Assembly: GCA_003049465.1 (NCBI GenBank)
Contig: PYSS01000071.1
Location: 83,294 to 147,293 of the forward strand
From: Magnaporthiopsis rhizophila
Lineage: Eukaryota; Ascomycota; Sordariomycetes; Magnaporthales; Magnaporthaceae
Direction of reading: 5' to 3'
Length of the DNA: 64,000 bases
Below the pieces are notes generated by a model. That model was not told the DNA's origin. It did not search any database and saw nothing but the letters and a program-made list of their open reading frames with translations. The position numbers and the translations under genes were made by a program. The number at the start of each line of letters is the position of its first letter. The first letter of the stretch is position 1. Of the stretch, positions 55,228 to 64,000 are shown one piece after another.

Positions 55228-56316
55228 CTACAGGCGAGGACCCGCCTTGTGTAGCTCATCGTGCACAATGTCGAACGCGTACACGAACCGGGCGGCGCCC
55301 GACTCGAGCCTCTCTTGCGACGGCAGCACTGGGCCCTCGCAGATGCCACAAGTCGCGCGGCGCTCCCAGTCGGTGGCGCCGTATTCCGGGCACCGCCAGA
55401 ACTCCAGGCACCGCTTCCCCGCGATGTGGCCGCAGGGGAGCACCACGCTGTCGTTGCACGTGGCGCCCAGGTAGGGGCCCTTGCGGTCGAATTTCCCGCC
55501 CAGCTCGTCCTCCCAGTCGAGCCCCATGATCGGGGTCCTGCGCTTGCAGAGGCTGCACTTGGCCAGCGGCGGCGGCCCGAATCGCGGTCCGTTGATCCAG
55601 TCCTTCAGCGGCGCCACCTCGTGCGTCACCTCGCGCTCCCGCCGCTCCTCCCCCGCCTGCCGGCAGAGATGCAGCTCCTGCCACAGCTCGGCCGCCTGCT
55701 CGGCAACCCCCTGAGCCGCGCCCAGCCTCTCCGGGCTGGGTCCGGGTTGGTCGGGATGGGCATCCTCGACTACGGCGGGCATCGCCGCCGCCATCGGCCC
55801 CTCGCCTGAACGCAAAACGGCAGTTGGCCTGAGAGCGACCAGGGCCGCGATCGCAGCTTGCCACGAATCCTGCCAGCTGCCGCCTCCGAAAAAGGTCTGG
55901 TTCAGTCGGCACGAAGTTGTGTCGGTGACGCCGGGTTCGCCGTCCTCGGTGAAGGGGCGCGTTGGATAGAGGGGCCCGCGGATGAGCAGAGGGTGGTGGT
56001 GCGGGTTTGCGTCGGCCTTCTCCTGGTTGGATACCTGCTTGGCTGCGTAGTAGAGGCGGGATAGAGCCCAGTAGGCTGGGCTGCCGGTGCGGGAGCCGGC
56101 CATTGCCTCGACGATCCGGGTTCGGAGCTCGGCGTCGCGGTCCAGCTCGGCGATCACCATGTCCCAGATCATGCCCTCGAGTTTCTTTGTGGCGCTCACG
56201 AGCTCCAGCTCCAGCTGTCGATGCTTCTCCACCGTCTCCGGCTGTCGCTTTCGCTCCGGCCGCCGCTTTCGCTCCGGCTGTCGTCTCATACGAATAGAAA
56301 TCCCACTGTCGCTCAT
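55228..56316 (-). CDS. RING-like zinc protein, paralog B
   Basis: An intronless 362-aa protein from ATG 56316. The N-terminus has a short tandem basic repeat (RRPERKRQPE). Shared family motifs appear in order: TGSPAYWALSRLYYAA (77-92), FFGGGSWQDSW (142-152), VTHEVAPLKDWING, then a RING-like site with CSLC, a long insert, LPCGHIAGKRCLEFW and CGIC. The CGHI..C..CGIC spacing matches fungal RING variants in which the fifth ligand position is Gly. An E3-type function is possible but not shown. Same strand as paralogs A and C; about 2.8 kb from A. Confidence 0.8.
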   Translation of the reverse strand: MSDSGISIRMRRQPERKRRPERKRQPETVEKHRQLELELVSATKKLEGMIWDMVIAELDRDAELRTRIVEAMAGSRTGSPAYWALSRLYYAAKQVSNQEKADANPHHHPLLIRGPLYPTRPFTEDGEPGVTDTTSCRLNQTFFGGGSWQDSWQAAIAALVALRPTAVLRSGEGPMAAAMPAVVEDAHPDQPGPSPERLGAAQGVAEQAAELWQELHLCRQAGEERREREVTHEVAPLKDWINGPRFGPPPLAKCSLCKRRTPIMGLDWEDELGGKFDRKGPYLGATCNDSVVLPCGHIAGKRCLEFWRCPEYGATDWERRATCGICEGPVLPSQERLESGAARFVYAFDIVHDELHKAGPRL

Positions 56317-57147
56317 CTTGCCTGTTCCGTGTGACTAGGCTCAATACTTTCGGTTTTGTATCTAGAGAGCGAGTGGATGCCGAATGTCGATCGCAGATGC
56401 AGATATCCTGTGTCAGTTACCTCTCAGCCTTGTCTCACCGTCGGCCGATTATCGGGAATGCGTTTGGGGCTTTTGATAGAACTTATAGGCGGCCGGCGCT
56501 CCATTCTGGCCCGAGGAACAAACAATTCCGTCGATAGACAATGGCAATGGACCATAACAGATTTCGCTTTGCTTTGAACAATGGACGAGTGTAAGGGCCT
56601 TCTAGGCGTAATAGATAATTGCTATATCCTTTCATTGTTTTTTTTTTCTCCAAAACGAAACGTCGCGAAAAAGGGGCGTGTTTGGTGGTAGAGGTTTTTT
56701 TTTCCCCTCGCTCTCGCTTTTTACTCGGGTTTTTTTTTTATCTTCCCCAGAAAAGATCTGCGTTGCATGTTCCTAAACCATTCGTCGTTCGAAGAAGGAT
56801 TTCTGCCATCACTCAACTGACCCCGGTCCAGCGAAAGATCACCATGTCAATCAATGGATTGGGCCTCGGCACAACTGATCTATTTCCTTGGCCGTCGAGC
56901 GGGGGTCGATGCATCGCTGGCTGCACCCCGCGTCGGGGAAAGTTGGATGCAACGGAATGGAATCCGGGGTTGGACCGACATCAATCCGGCGATGAACCGG
57001 GACGCAGAGGGGTTATAAGTATCCATCCCCGTGAAAAATGAGGAGATGGGCATTTTGTAGAAGATTTGACGACAAATAGAATCCTTCTCGGTCACTCCTA
57101 GGTCTATCGTACGCTGTCGCCAAAGGAATCACAGGTGGGTATTTGAG
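56317..57147. other. Divergent promoter region
   Basis: About 830 bp between paralog B (minus) and the beta-glucuronidase gene (plus). Several T/C-rich runs (56635-56745). No supported gene. Confidence 0.5.
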
Positions 57148-59113
57148 ATGGTGCGGTTTTTGCCTCTCGTCCTGTGGTGCTGTGGGATGTTGGGCGGACA
57201 CACCGCCGTAAGTTCTACTTTCTCTTCTCCTTTTCTTCTCCTGCTGGACGTATGTGCCTGACACGAACCCGTCGACAAAAAAAAAGGCGCTTAAGCCCCA
57301 GGCAAACCAGGTTCGGGCCGTCATCAACCTCGACGGCATCTGGAACTTCGCGCTAGGCAGCGCGGGCTCCGAAGATCCGGACGCAGACAAGGCCTGGCAA
57401 AAAGTCATCCCGCCCGAGGTGCAGATCCCGGTCCCCGCGAGCTACAACGACGTCCTCGTAGACGCAAGGGTCAGGAACCATGTCGGTTGGGTCTACTACC
57501 AGCGCTACGTTACCGTTCCCAAGTGGTTCGATGGCCAGCAGTACTTTCTCCGCTTCGACGCTGCGACGCACCACGGCCGCGTCTACGTCGACGACACCTT
57601 CGTGACGGAGCATAAGGGAGGGTACACGCCTTTCGAGGCGGACATCGGCAGGCTGGTGAAGCCCGGGCAGCGGTTCCGCCTCACCGTGGCCGTGAGCAAT
57701 GTGCTCACCTGGCAGACGATCCCGCCCGGGCGGGTCCAGACGCTGCCCAGCGGCAAGAAGACGCAGGTTTACCAGCACGACTTCTTCAACTACGCCGGCC
57801 TGGCCCGCTCCGTGTGGCTGTGCGCTGTCCCCCGCCTGCACATACGGGATGCCACGGTCGTCAGTGACGTCCTCGACGGCGGCGCTCGCAGCCTCGTCCG
57901 GTTTCACGTCGAGACCAGCGAGCCTGTCTCGGGCGGCCGCAAGGTGCGGGTGACGCTGCGCGACGAGCAGGATGCCGTGGCCGGCTCGGCCAGCAACCTC
58001 ACAGGCTCCATCGACATCCCTTCACCGCGCCTCTGGAGGCCGGGTGCGGCCTATCTGTACCAGCTGCGGGTCGAGATCGTGGCGGCGGACGAGGCCGAGG
58101 TGCTCGATTCGTACGACGTGCCGGTCGGGATCCGGTCTGTCAAGGTGGCGGGCAACAGATTCCTCATCAACGGCGAGCCCTTCTACTTCACCGGATTCGG
58201 CAAGCACGAGGACAGCCCCGTGCGCGGCAAGGGCTACGACCCGGCTTACATGGTGCACGACTACGAGCTCATGCGGTCCATGGGCGCCAACTCGTTCCGG
58301 ACGTCCCACTATCCATACGCCGAGGAGGTGCTCGAGTACGCGGACCGGCACGGCGTCGTCGTCATCGACGAGACGGCCGCCGTGGGCCTCAGCCTGGCCG
58401 CTGGCCTGTCGGGCGGGCCCGCGCTCCCGACCTTCTCGCCCGACACCATCAGCAACGCCACGCGCGAGGCGCACGCCCAGGCGATCCGCGAGCTCGTGGC
58501 CCGCGACAAGAACCACGCCTCGGTCGTCATTTGGTGCGTTGCCAACGAGCCTGCCTCGGGCGAGCCGGGTGCCCGCGAGTACTTTGAGCCCCTCGTCGGG
58601 CTGACGCGGGAGCTAGACCCGACCCGGCCCGTGATGTTCACCAACGAGCTGCGGGCCAGGTCCGACAGCGACGAGATCGCGGACCTCTTCGACATCGTCG
58701 CGCTCAACCGATACTACGGCTGGTACGTCAACACGGGCGATCTCGAGTCCGCCGAGATGGAGATGGAGGACGAGCTGCGCCAGTGGCAGGCCAAGTTCGG
58801 CAAGCCCATCATCCTGTCCGAGTTTGGCGCCGACACCATGGCCGGGCTGCACACGAGCATGGCGGACGTGCCTTGGAGCGAGGAGTACCAGACGAGCCTG
58901 TTCGAGATGTCGGGTCGAGTGGTGGACCGCGTCGACTCGGTGGTGGGCGAGCACGTCTGGGCTTTTGCCGACTTCCAGACCGGCTACTCGTCCATCATCC
59001 GCGTCGACGGGAACAAGAAGGGCGTCTTTACGCGCGACAGGCGGCCCAAGTCGGCCGCCCTGGTTCTCAGGAGACGCTGGGAGGCTATGCGACGGAATAG
59101 TACTGGAAGCTAG
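57148..59113 (+). CDS. GH2 beta-glucuronidase, probably secreted
   Basis: Two exons, 57148-57207 and 57302-59113, giving 623 aa. The first exon encodes a signal peptide (MVRFLPLVLWCCGMLGGHTA); without it the long frame has no ATG before mid-protein. The alternative acceptor at 57287 would add ALKPQ and keep phase. The body is a complete GH2 enzyme: sugar-binding and immunoglobulin-like domains, then a TIM barrel with acid/base E436 in WCVANEP and nucleophile E527 in ILSEFGADT. RTSHYPY and NRYYGWY are GUS hallmarks. It should release glucuronic acid from glucuronides. Fungal genes of this type are known to derive by transfer from bacteria, which fits the single long exon; the added leader intron would be a fungal acquisition. 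The neighbours are unrelated in function. Confidence 0.9.
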
Positions 59114-59665
59114 AACAGCCGAAATTGACACTGACCCTGATGTTCCCACTGTTTATAACGCTCCCGGTGAAATTCCATCCTTGGCAAAGCCCCGACTCAC
59201 GGCCCCGACTATCGCCCCCGATTTCCGGGCTGGCAAGGACCTCTCGGATTCGCTCCCTTGGCTGCGTGTTCCCCTCACCACCATCGCATTTTACGTCACC
59301 CCACCCCGGCTGCAGGCATGAGGCAATATCGATTCTTGGGGCATCTAGCCAGCCTCTAAGCCGTCGCAAATCAGGTGGATATGCGTCTACCCTCGCACGT
59401 TTCGATCCATCCTGTCGCATGGAGCGCCAACCGACATTTATGCAGTGCCGGCGGGCGGGTCCACAGCATCCACACATTCTTGTGGTTCCCTTTTTTTTAT
59501 TTCTCCGCTCACGAGGCATGGATGCCCTTTTCTTCCCTGGCCAAGATGCATTAATAGCGAGGCGGGAGCATCCTCTCTGCCACTCTCACGACTGGTCACC
59601 CAATCTACCCAAACAATTCCCCTCCCTTGACTTCTTTTCCTCAGCTTTATCCTCCTGCCGTAAAC
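59114..59665. other. Intergenic region
   Basis: About 550 bp of 3' UTR and promoter between two plus-strand genes; a CT-rich stretch precedes the next start. No supported gene. Confidence 0.5.
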
Positions 59666-60705
59666 ATGTCGCGCGCAATCGACAAATTCCCCGACCCGCC
59701 CGTCAAGCGGCCCACCAAGATCATCGGCATGGGCTGCAGCCGCACCGCGACCCTGGGCCTGTACAAAGCTCTGAGCATCCTGGGCTACAACACCCTCCAC
59801 ATGATCGTCGTCATCAACGGCGACATCGGCGGCAAGCACCACGACCCCAAGATATTCTACGAGGCACTCGAGGCCCACAACAATCCCAACTCGGGCATAA
59901 AACCATACACCAGGGCCGACTTTGAGAAGTGGTGGGCCGAGTACGATGTGAGCAGCGAGCAAAGCAGATAGCTGTATTCCCCTCGCTACATACAGAAGAC
60001 TGACCCATGTCTACTCCCTTTCCCCACCACGCAAAAAAAGGCCGTCCTGGAATGCTCAAGCTACTTCCCAGAGGCCGTCCTCGAGGCATACAAGGACGAC
60101 CCGGACGTCAAGTTCATCCTGACGGAGCGGCGGCCCGAGGCCTTTGCCAAGTCGTACCGCGGCGGGCCCGGCGGCTTCGAGACCGTCGTGCGCAGCTTCC
60201 CGCTCAACATCCTGCGCTACCTGGACGCGCGCAACTACTACATGTTCCGCCTGGGCACCAGGCTGTGGGACCACTGCGCCGCCAACGTGCCGCCGTGGGA
60301 CCCCCGGAGCCTCGACAACCTGCAGAGCTGGTACAGCGACTAGTGAGTTTCCCCCGTCTCAGTCCCTTTTTTTGATTCTGCGGTGGTACGGCGGCGCTTA
60401 CAAAAACGCGACCACACACGCACAAAAACAGCATGGCCAAGGTCAAGCCGGCTCTGCCCGAGGACAGAACGCTGGTGCTGACTCTTGAGGAAGGGCTGGG
60501 CTGGGAGAAGCTCTGCGAGTTCCTGGGCGACGAGGTCCCAGACGTGCCGTATCCTCGTACCAACGACCCCAACGAGTTCGGGAAAATCGTCGGGCCGCAC
60601 ATCGAGGCCGGCGTCCGCAGGGCGATGGGCGTCGTGGTCGGCGCGGCCGCCGTGGCTGCGGGCGTGGGGTTCTGGCTGCTGAAGAGCCACGGTCGCCTCC
60701 GCTGA
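59666..60705 (+). CDS. Sulfotransferase-like P-loop protein with C-terminal anchor
   Basis: Three exons, 59666-59947, 60041-60342 and 60432-60705, giving 285 aa. The first block KIIGMGCSRTATLGLYKAL (residues 18-36) is the phosphosulfate-binding-like loop of the fungal Sulfotransfer_4 type, where GLGxxRTGT is usual. FILTERRPEAFAKSY carries the 3'-phosphate-binding Arg/Ser region. The C-terminal half has PLNILRYLDARNYY and a WEKLCEFLGDEVPDVPYPR block typical of these proteins. A hydrophobic tail (VVVGAAAVAAGVGFWLL, about 261-277) suggests tail anchoring to ER or another membrane. Enzymatic activity of this fungal group is not established. Acceptor of exon 2 (AAAAAAAG) is unusual but required by phase. 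Confidence 0.85.
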
Positions 60706-61255
60706 GCGGGTGGTGGCCTGTGGGCACGGTGGGCTGTGCGCTCGATGTAGAGTTTTGGAGCAAAAGGCCTGCAGGGCGGTGCACGGACGGAGTATCTAGA
60801 CGGGTTAATATTCCTGTTGTCTGTGCTGTGATATTCCTCAACTCGTGTCGCAATGGAGCGGACACAAAGGGAAAAGGATACACAAAGGATGAATAAACGC
60901 TTCTGAAAAACAAGAGGACTTTTTTTTTGGTATAAACTCGCATTTAGACTTGAGATTATGATTTAACTTGCAAAATCTAGCTTTAGTTAACCCATTGAAT
61001 TGTCACCAAATGGGAAAGAAGTCTTATAAAAAGACAATGGTAAAATTATAGCTATCAAAGTCCAGCCTGGGGATATACTGGCTGACTGGATGAGACAGAT
61101 GTGTGTATGAAAAAACAAACCCCAGCTCCTTGCTTCTGCCCAAAGAATTACATTCATCAAAAAAAAAAAAAAATCCAAACCTGGAAATGCACTGGCCGTG
61201 GAGACAGATATGTGTCTATAAAAACAAAAAAAAAAAAAACCCCAGCTTCTCTAGC
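60706..61255. other. Convergent 3' region
   Basis: Between the sulfotransferase-like gene (plus) and paralog C (minus). AT-rich relative to surroundings, with A-runs at 61160-61173 and 61228-61240. Contains the duplicated segment described separately. Confidence 0.5.
61060..61250. repeat. Direct duplication of about 70 bp in the paralog C 3' UTR
   Basis: Two diverged copies: 61060-61128 and 61172-61250. Shared words in order are TCCA..CCTGG, ACTGGC, GGAGACAGAT/GAGACAGATG, TGTGT.TA, AAAAACAAA and CCCCAGCT.CT. Confidence 0.7.
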
Positions 61256-61696
61256 TTACGGATCATCCATCAGCTCCCTCTGCTTGACGGCCATCTCGAG
61301 GAAGTCGGCGTCGAGCATGGCGTCGAGGGTCTCGCAGTAGTCGGGGTCGACGGGCTCGCGACACATGGGGCACGAGATGGGGTCGTCTCCGGCCGCGTCC
61401 ATCATGCTCGCGAGGCACGCGTCGCCCAGTACGTGGCCGCAGCCCTCGAGGACGACCCCGGCCTCCACGGTGCTGTCGCCGTCGTCGTCGTCGTTGGCGC
61501 GCCTCAGGCCCGCCAGCCGGAGGCTGTCCACGACGAGGTCCTCGCGGCAGATTGGGCAGTACACCCTGGGCGTGGTGGCGGGGTCGCGCACCGTGTTCCG
61601 CAGCCATTCCTGCACCACGCGGTAGTGGCACGTCTCTTCCCTGGCGGTCTCGGTCTCGGTCTCGGCCTCGGTCTCGGGGTTGGCGGCTGGCTGGGC

Positions 61697-61727
<31 letters not shown>

Positions 61728-62398
61728 TCCGGCCCCTGCATCCGGACGAGCGCGGTGGCAGCGTCCAGCCGGCTCCGCGCCCGCTCTGCGACGTCCTCGG
61801 CCCGCGAGGCGCACTTCTTGGCGACGTCCTCCAGCTCGGTGTACAGCGTGAGCCAAAAGTTCTCGGTCATGCGGTGGATGGTGTGCGTTGCCAAATCAGA
61901 CGCGTGTAGCTCTCCTGCCCTGCGTCCCTGCACCATACCGGGATTGACGTCTGGGTAGTCTCGTAGTAGGTAGTTTGACATCTCGGGGATAGCGCTGAGG
62001 AGCAGTCTTCCTGCGGCGCCCCAGGACGAATCGAAGTCGCCGCCTCCGTACATGAACTCGGCCTTGTCCGTCCTCAACAAGTCTACCGCCTCTACCGGCC
62101 CTGGGCTGTGGGCCGCCCAGTCGGTCCTGATCATCAAGCTCAGCGGCTCCAGCTTGTCCCCGTCGTCGCCCATCTGCAACCTGATCTCTTGAGCGTCGGC
62201 GACATTGCGGATACGCGTGAGCGCCCACCTCAGCGGAGAGCCCGTCGGGGCTTGCTCCTCCGATATGTGGTCGAATATGGATCTCAAATCGAGGTCAGTC
62301 GATAGTGACCGGCATGTCGCCATCCTCCAGATTTGCTCTTCCGTATCCGCAAAGGCGGCCTCGACGTCGCCCCGGAGAAGAATCTGAGTGTCGGACAT
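61256..62398 (-). CDS. RING-like zinc protein, paralog C
   Basis: An intronless 380-aa protein from ATG 62398. Family motifs in order: TGSPLRWALTRIRNVA (52-67), FMYGGGDFDSSWGAAG (115-130), a helical stretch, a polyGln run of ten (CAG/CAA), an ET repeat, then AREETCHYRVVQEWLRN and a clear RING: CPICRED, GVVLEGCGHVLGDACLASMM and CPMCREP. The Cys-Gly-His and final CPMC are canonical, making this the most RING-like of the three. An E3 role is plausible but unproven. No signal peptide. Confidence 0.85.
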
Positions 62399-63163
62399 TG
62401 TGTTGCTGTGCGGAGGAGGTTGGAGGTTTGGGGTGCTTGCAAGTACTTCGAGGGAACCGGGATAGGGTTGTCGTGGTCAAAGTTTTATATGCTGATGGAA
62501 AAGGATCTCGTCAAAACTTGCCTGCCTTGGGGTTCAGGACAATAGACTCGAGTGGAACAGTGATGATATTGTTTCTTTGTTGCCATTGTTCAGAGTAATT
62601 ATCGCTGCAGAAAGGTGGGGGACCAGCATGAATTTCTCTGGGGCTCTTATCAGGTGCAGGTGCATCGGCAGCAATAGACAAGACTTTGCTAAGAAAAAGA
62701 TATTTGCAGCTTTTGCTGTTATATTTGCTTCTTTTTAGAATTGTTTCTATAGTTCAACATTACATCAAAAATAAGCGGAATGAATCCCTTGGACCAAGGT
62801 CACTTTCTGTCTGGTATGTCGTTTTATATTGCTCGACGTGCGAGGATCGTTGAGCCTTGACCTGACAGAGAGAGGGAGAGGGAAAGACAGGGTTTATAAA
62901 GCAACGGGAACTACCTAATGACTCAAGCTACCAAACACTACGCCACCCATCTGCTTGTTGTTCGCCATTGTAGTCCTGCTTGCTGGCATAAGAGTAATCA
63001 ACGTGTGCAGAAACTCCAGATCACAAACTGGTCAAGGTTTGGCAGCCAAACATGCCAGGGCTGGTGTCAGGCAATCCACTGTCACAAAGGCACGGGCCAA
63101 CAAGATCAAACGGGCATGGCATGGCATCAAACAATTTGGTCTGATTATTGCACAAAAACTAGT
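62399..63163. other. Intergenic region
   Basis: About 770 bp, probably the promoter of paralog C on the left and the 3' UTR of the edge gene on the right. Nothing else is supported. Confidence 0.5.
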
Positions 63164-64000
63164 TTACCACATTCTAACAACAAAGTCGCAGTAAAACCTT
63201 GTCTCGTAGCTCGTCTCGGGCTCTCCCATCGCAAACTCCGGAAACGTGTTGGCCGGTCCCCTGTCGCAGCCGTAGAGGCGCTGCTCGTACTCGTCCATGC
63301 TCAAGAGCCTGGTCACTTCCGAGCCATCGGCACCACCGCCCCTCAGGACACGCCACGCCACGCACTCGAACTTGACGGTCCGGAGACCCCTGCCGGCGCG
63401 GGCGAGGCGAGTTGCCACGGCCCCGCGCCACCTGGGGTCGGTAATTGCCTGGCTGTCGCTATCTTCGAACACGGACTCGCCCGACAGGTACCTGATCTTA
63501 GGCATGTGAAGGCACATCAAGCCCGGCCATACCAAAGGGCAGCCGACGACGAGGTCGCGGACGTGGGGCAGGGTTCTCAGTCCCGCTTCCAGCTTGGCTA
63601 GGTTCATGATGACATCACGATCGCTGCTGAACCTGGTGTAAACCACAAGGCGGCTGGAGCTCGCCGCCAAGCCGAAGAACGCCTGCCAGGTTGGATCTAG
63701 TCCGTCCGCCGAAGTTGTGTTACCCTGAGGGACCAGCACATTGAAGAGACCGTCGACTCCATCGTCGGAATGCGCTCCATCGTCGGTATGCACTCCATGG
63801 CTGGTAGGCCCGATATCGTCCGTAGGCTCCTGTCTCGAGTCCCAGAGCTTCAGAATGACTTGGCTCAGTCCAGACCTCTTGCGAATCTCATTGTTTTGAA
63901 TCTGCGTCCTGATCGGGCTCGCGATCAGTGACGCGAGGTACCCGCCGAGCCGCTCGAAGTTGACCACGTCAGAGGCCAATTTCACCTGGCGGAGGTTCGG
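63164..64000 (-). CDS. Hypothetical protein, 5' end beyond window
   Basis: A frame of 278 codons plus stop that remains open to the right edge, so the N-terminus is missing. The visible part contains leucine-rich-like segments (NLRQVKLASDVVNFERL, GLRTLPHVRDLVVGCPLVWP, HMPKIRYLSG) as found behind F-box domains in fungal proteins, and ends with MGEPETSYETRFYCDFVVRM. Whether an F-box lies upstream cannot be seen. No catalytic motif. Confidence 0.6.
   Translation of the reverse strand, partial: PNLRQVKLASDVVNFERLGGYLASLIASPIRTQIQNNEIRKRSGLSQVILKLWDSRQEPTDDIGPTSHGVHTDDGAHSDDGVDGLFNVLVPQGNTTSADGLDPTWQAFFGLAASSSRLVVYTRFSSDRDVIMNLAKLEAGLRTLPHVRDLVVGCPLVWPGLMCLHMPKIRYLSGESVFEDSDSQAITDPRWRGAVATRLARAGRGLRTVKFECVAWRVLRGGGADGSEVTRLLSMDEYEQRLYGCDRGPANTFPEFAMGEPETSYETRFYCDFVVRMW

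Noticed and set aside
57353..59149. Long antisense frames over the beta-glucuronidase gene
   Set aside because: GH2 motifs with catalytic residues are on the plus strand; the antisense frames follow from GC3 bias.

Overview
The window looks like nuclear DNA of a filamentous ascomycete, probably a Sordariomycete. A Magnaporthales-type fungus is my guess from protein style only; no species marker is present. The evidence is GC-rich genes with short GT-AG introns and CTGAC/CTAAC-like branch sites, a secreted GH7 cellulase, a Sed5 syntaxin, a DUR3-type symporter, and fungus-specific families (FunK1 kinase, DUF6590, DUF7924, DUF3431, PD-(D/E)xK-like). All coordinates and splice models below were read by eye.

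Positions 1-28 kb look like ordinary core genome. They hold an acidic hypothetical protein, a DUF6590 protein, two very long disordered proteins (about 2,578 and 1,321 aa) separated by 1.7 kb, a DUF3431 type II membrane protein, the Golgi t-SNARE Sed5, and an aldo/keto reductase in six exons.

Positions 28-41.6 kb change character. A perfect (GA)n tract of about 650 bp is followed by an intron-containing initiator tRNA-Met surrounded by decayed tRNA-like pieces. Next come two broken kinase-like genes, a DUF7924 gene whose nuclease-like core appears damaged, a DUR3-like symporter (which looks like an intact core gene), a tRNA-Arg(CCG), and several coding relics including an ankyrin scrap and a gene broken by an in-frame TAA.

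Positions 42-57 kb mix intact genes with relics. The intact genes are a 275-aa orphan, a basic disordered protein, a GH7 cellulase, a PD-(D/E)xK-like protein lying between inverted purine/pyrimidine tracts, and two RING-like proteins. Between them are minisatellites, an inverted repeat and at least two decayed genes.

Positions 57-64 kb hold a bacterial-type GH2 beta-glucuronidase with a signal-peptide exon, a sulfotransferase-like P-loop protein with a C-terminal membrane anchor, a third RING-like protein, and a protein that runs off the right edge.

The most distinctive signal is a group of three diverged same-strand genes (51.5, 55.2 and 61.3 kb). They share a GSP..ALSR motif, a GG(D/S)(W/F)xxSW motif and a C-terminal RING-like zinc site. 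I do not recognise this architecture as a named family. Nothing in the window proves an operon-like system; the accessory genes are probably linked by location in a fast-evolving compartment.
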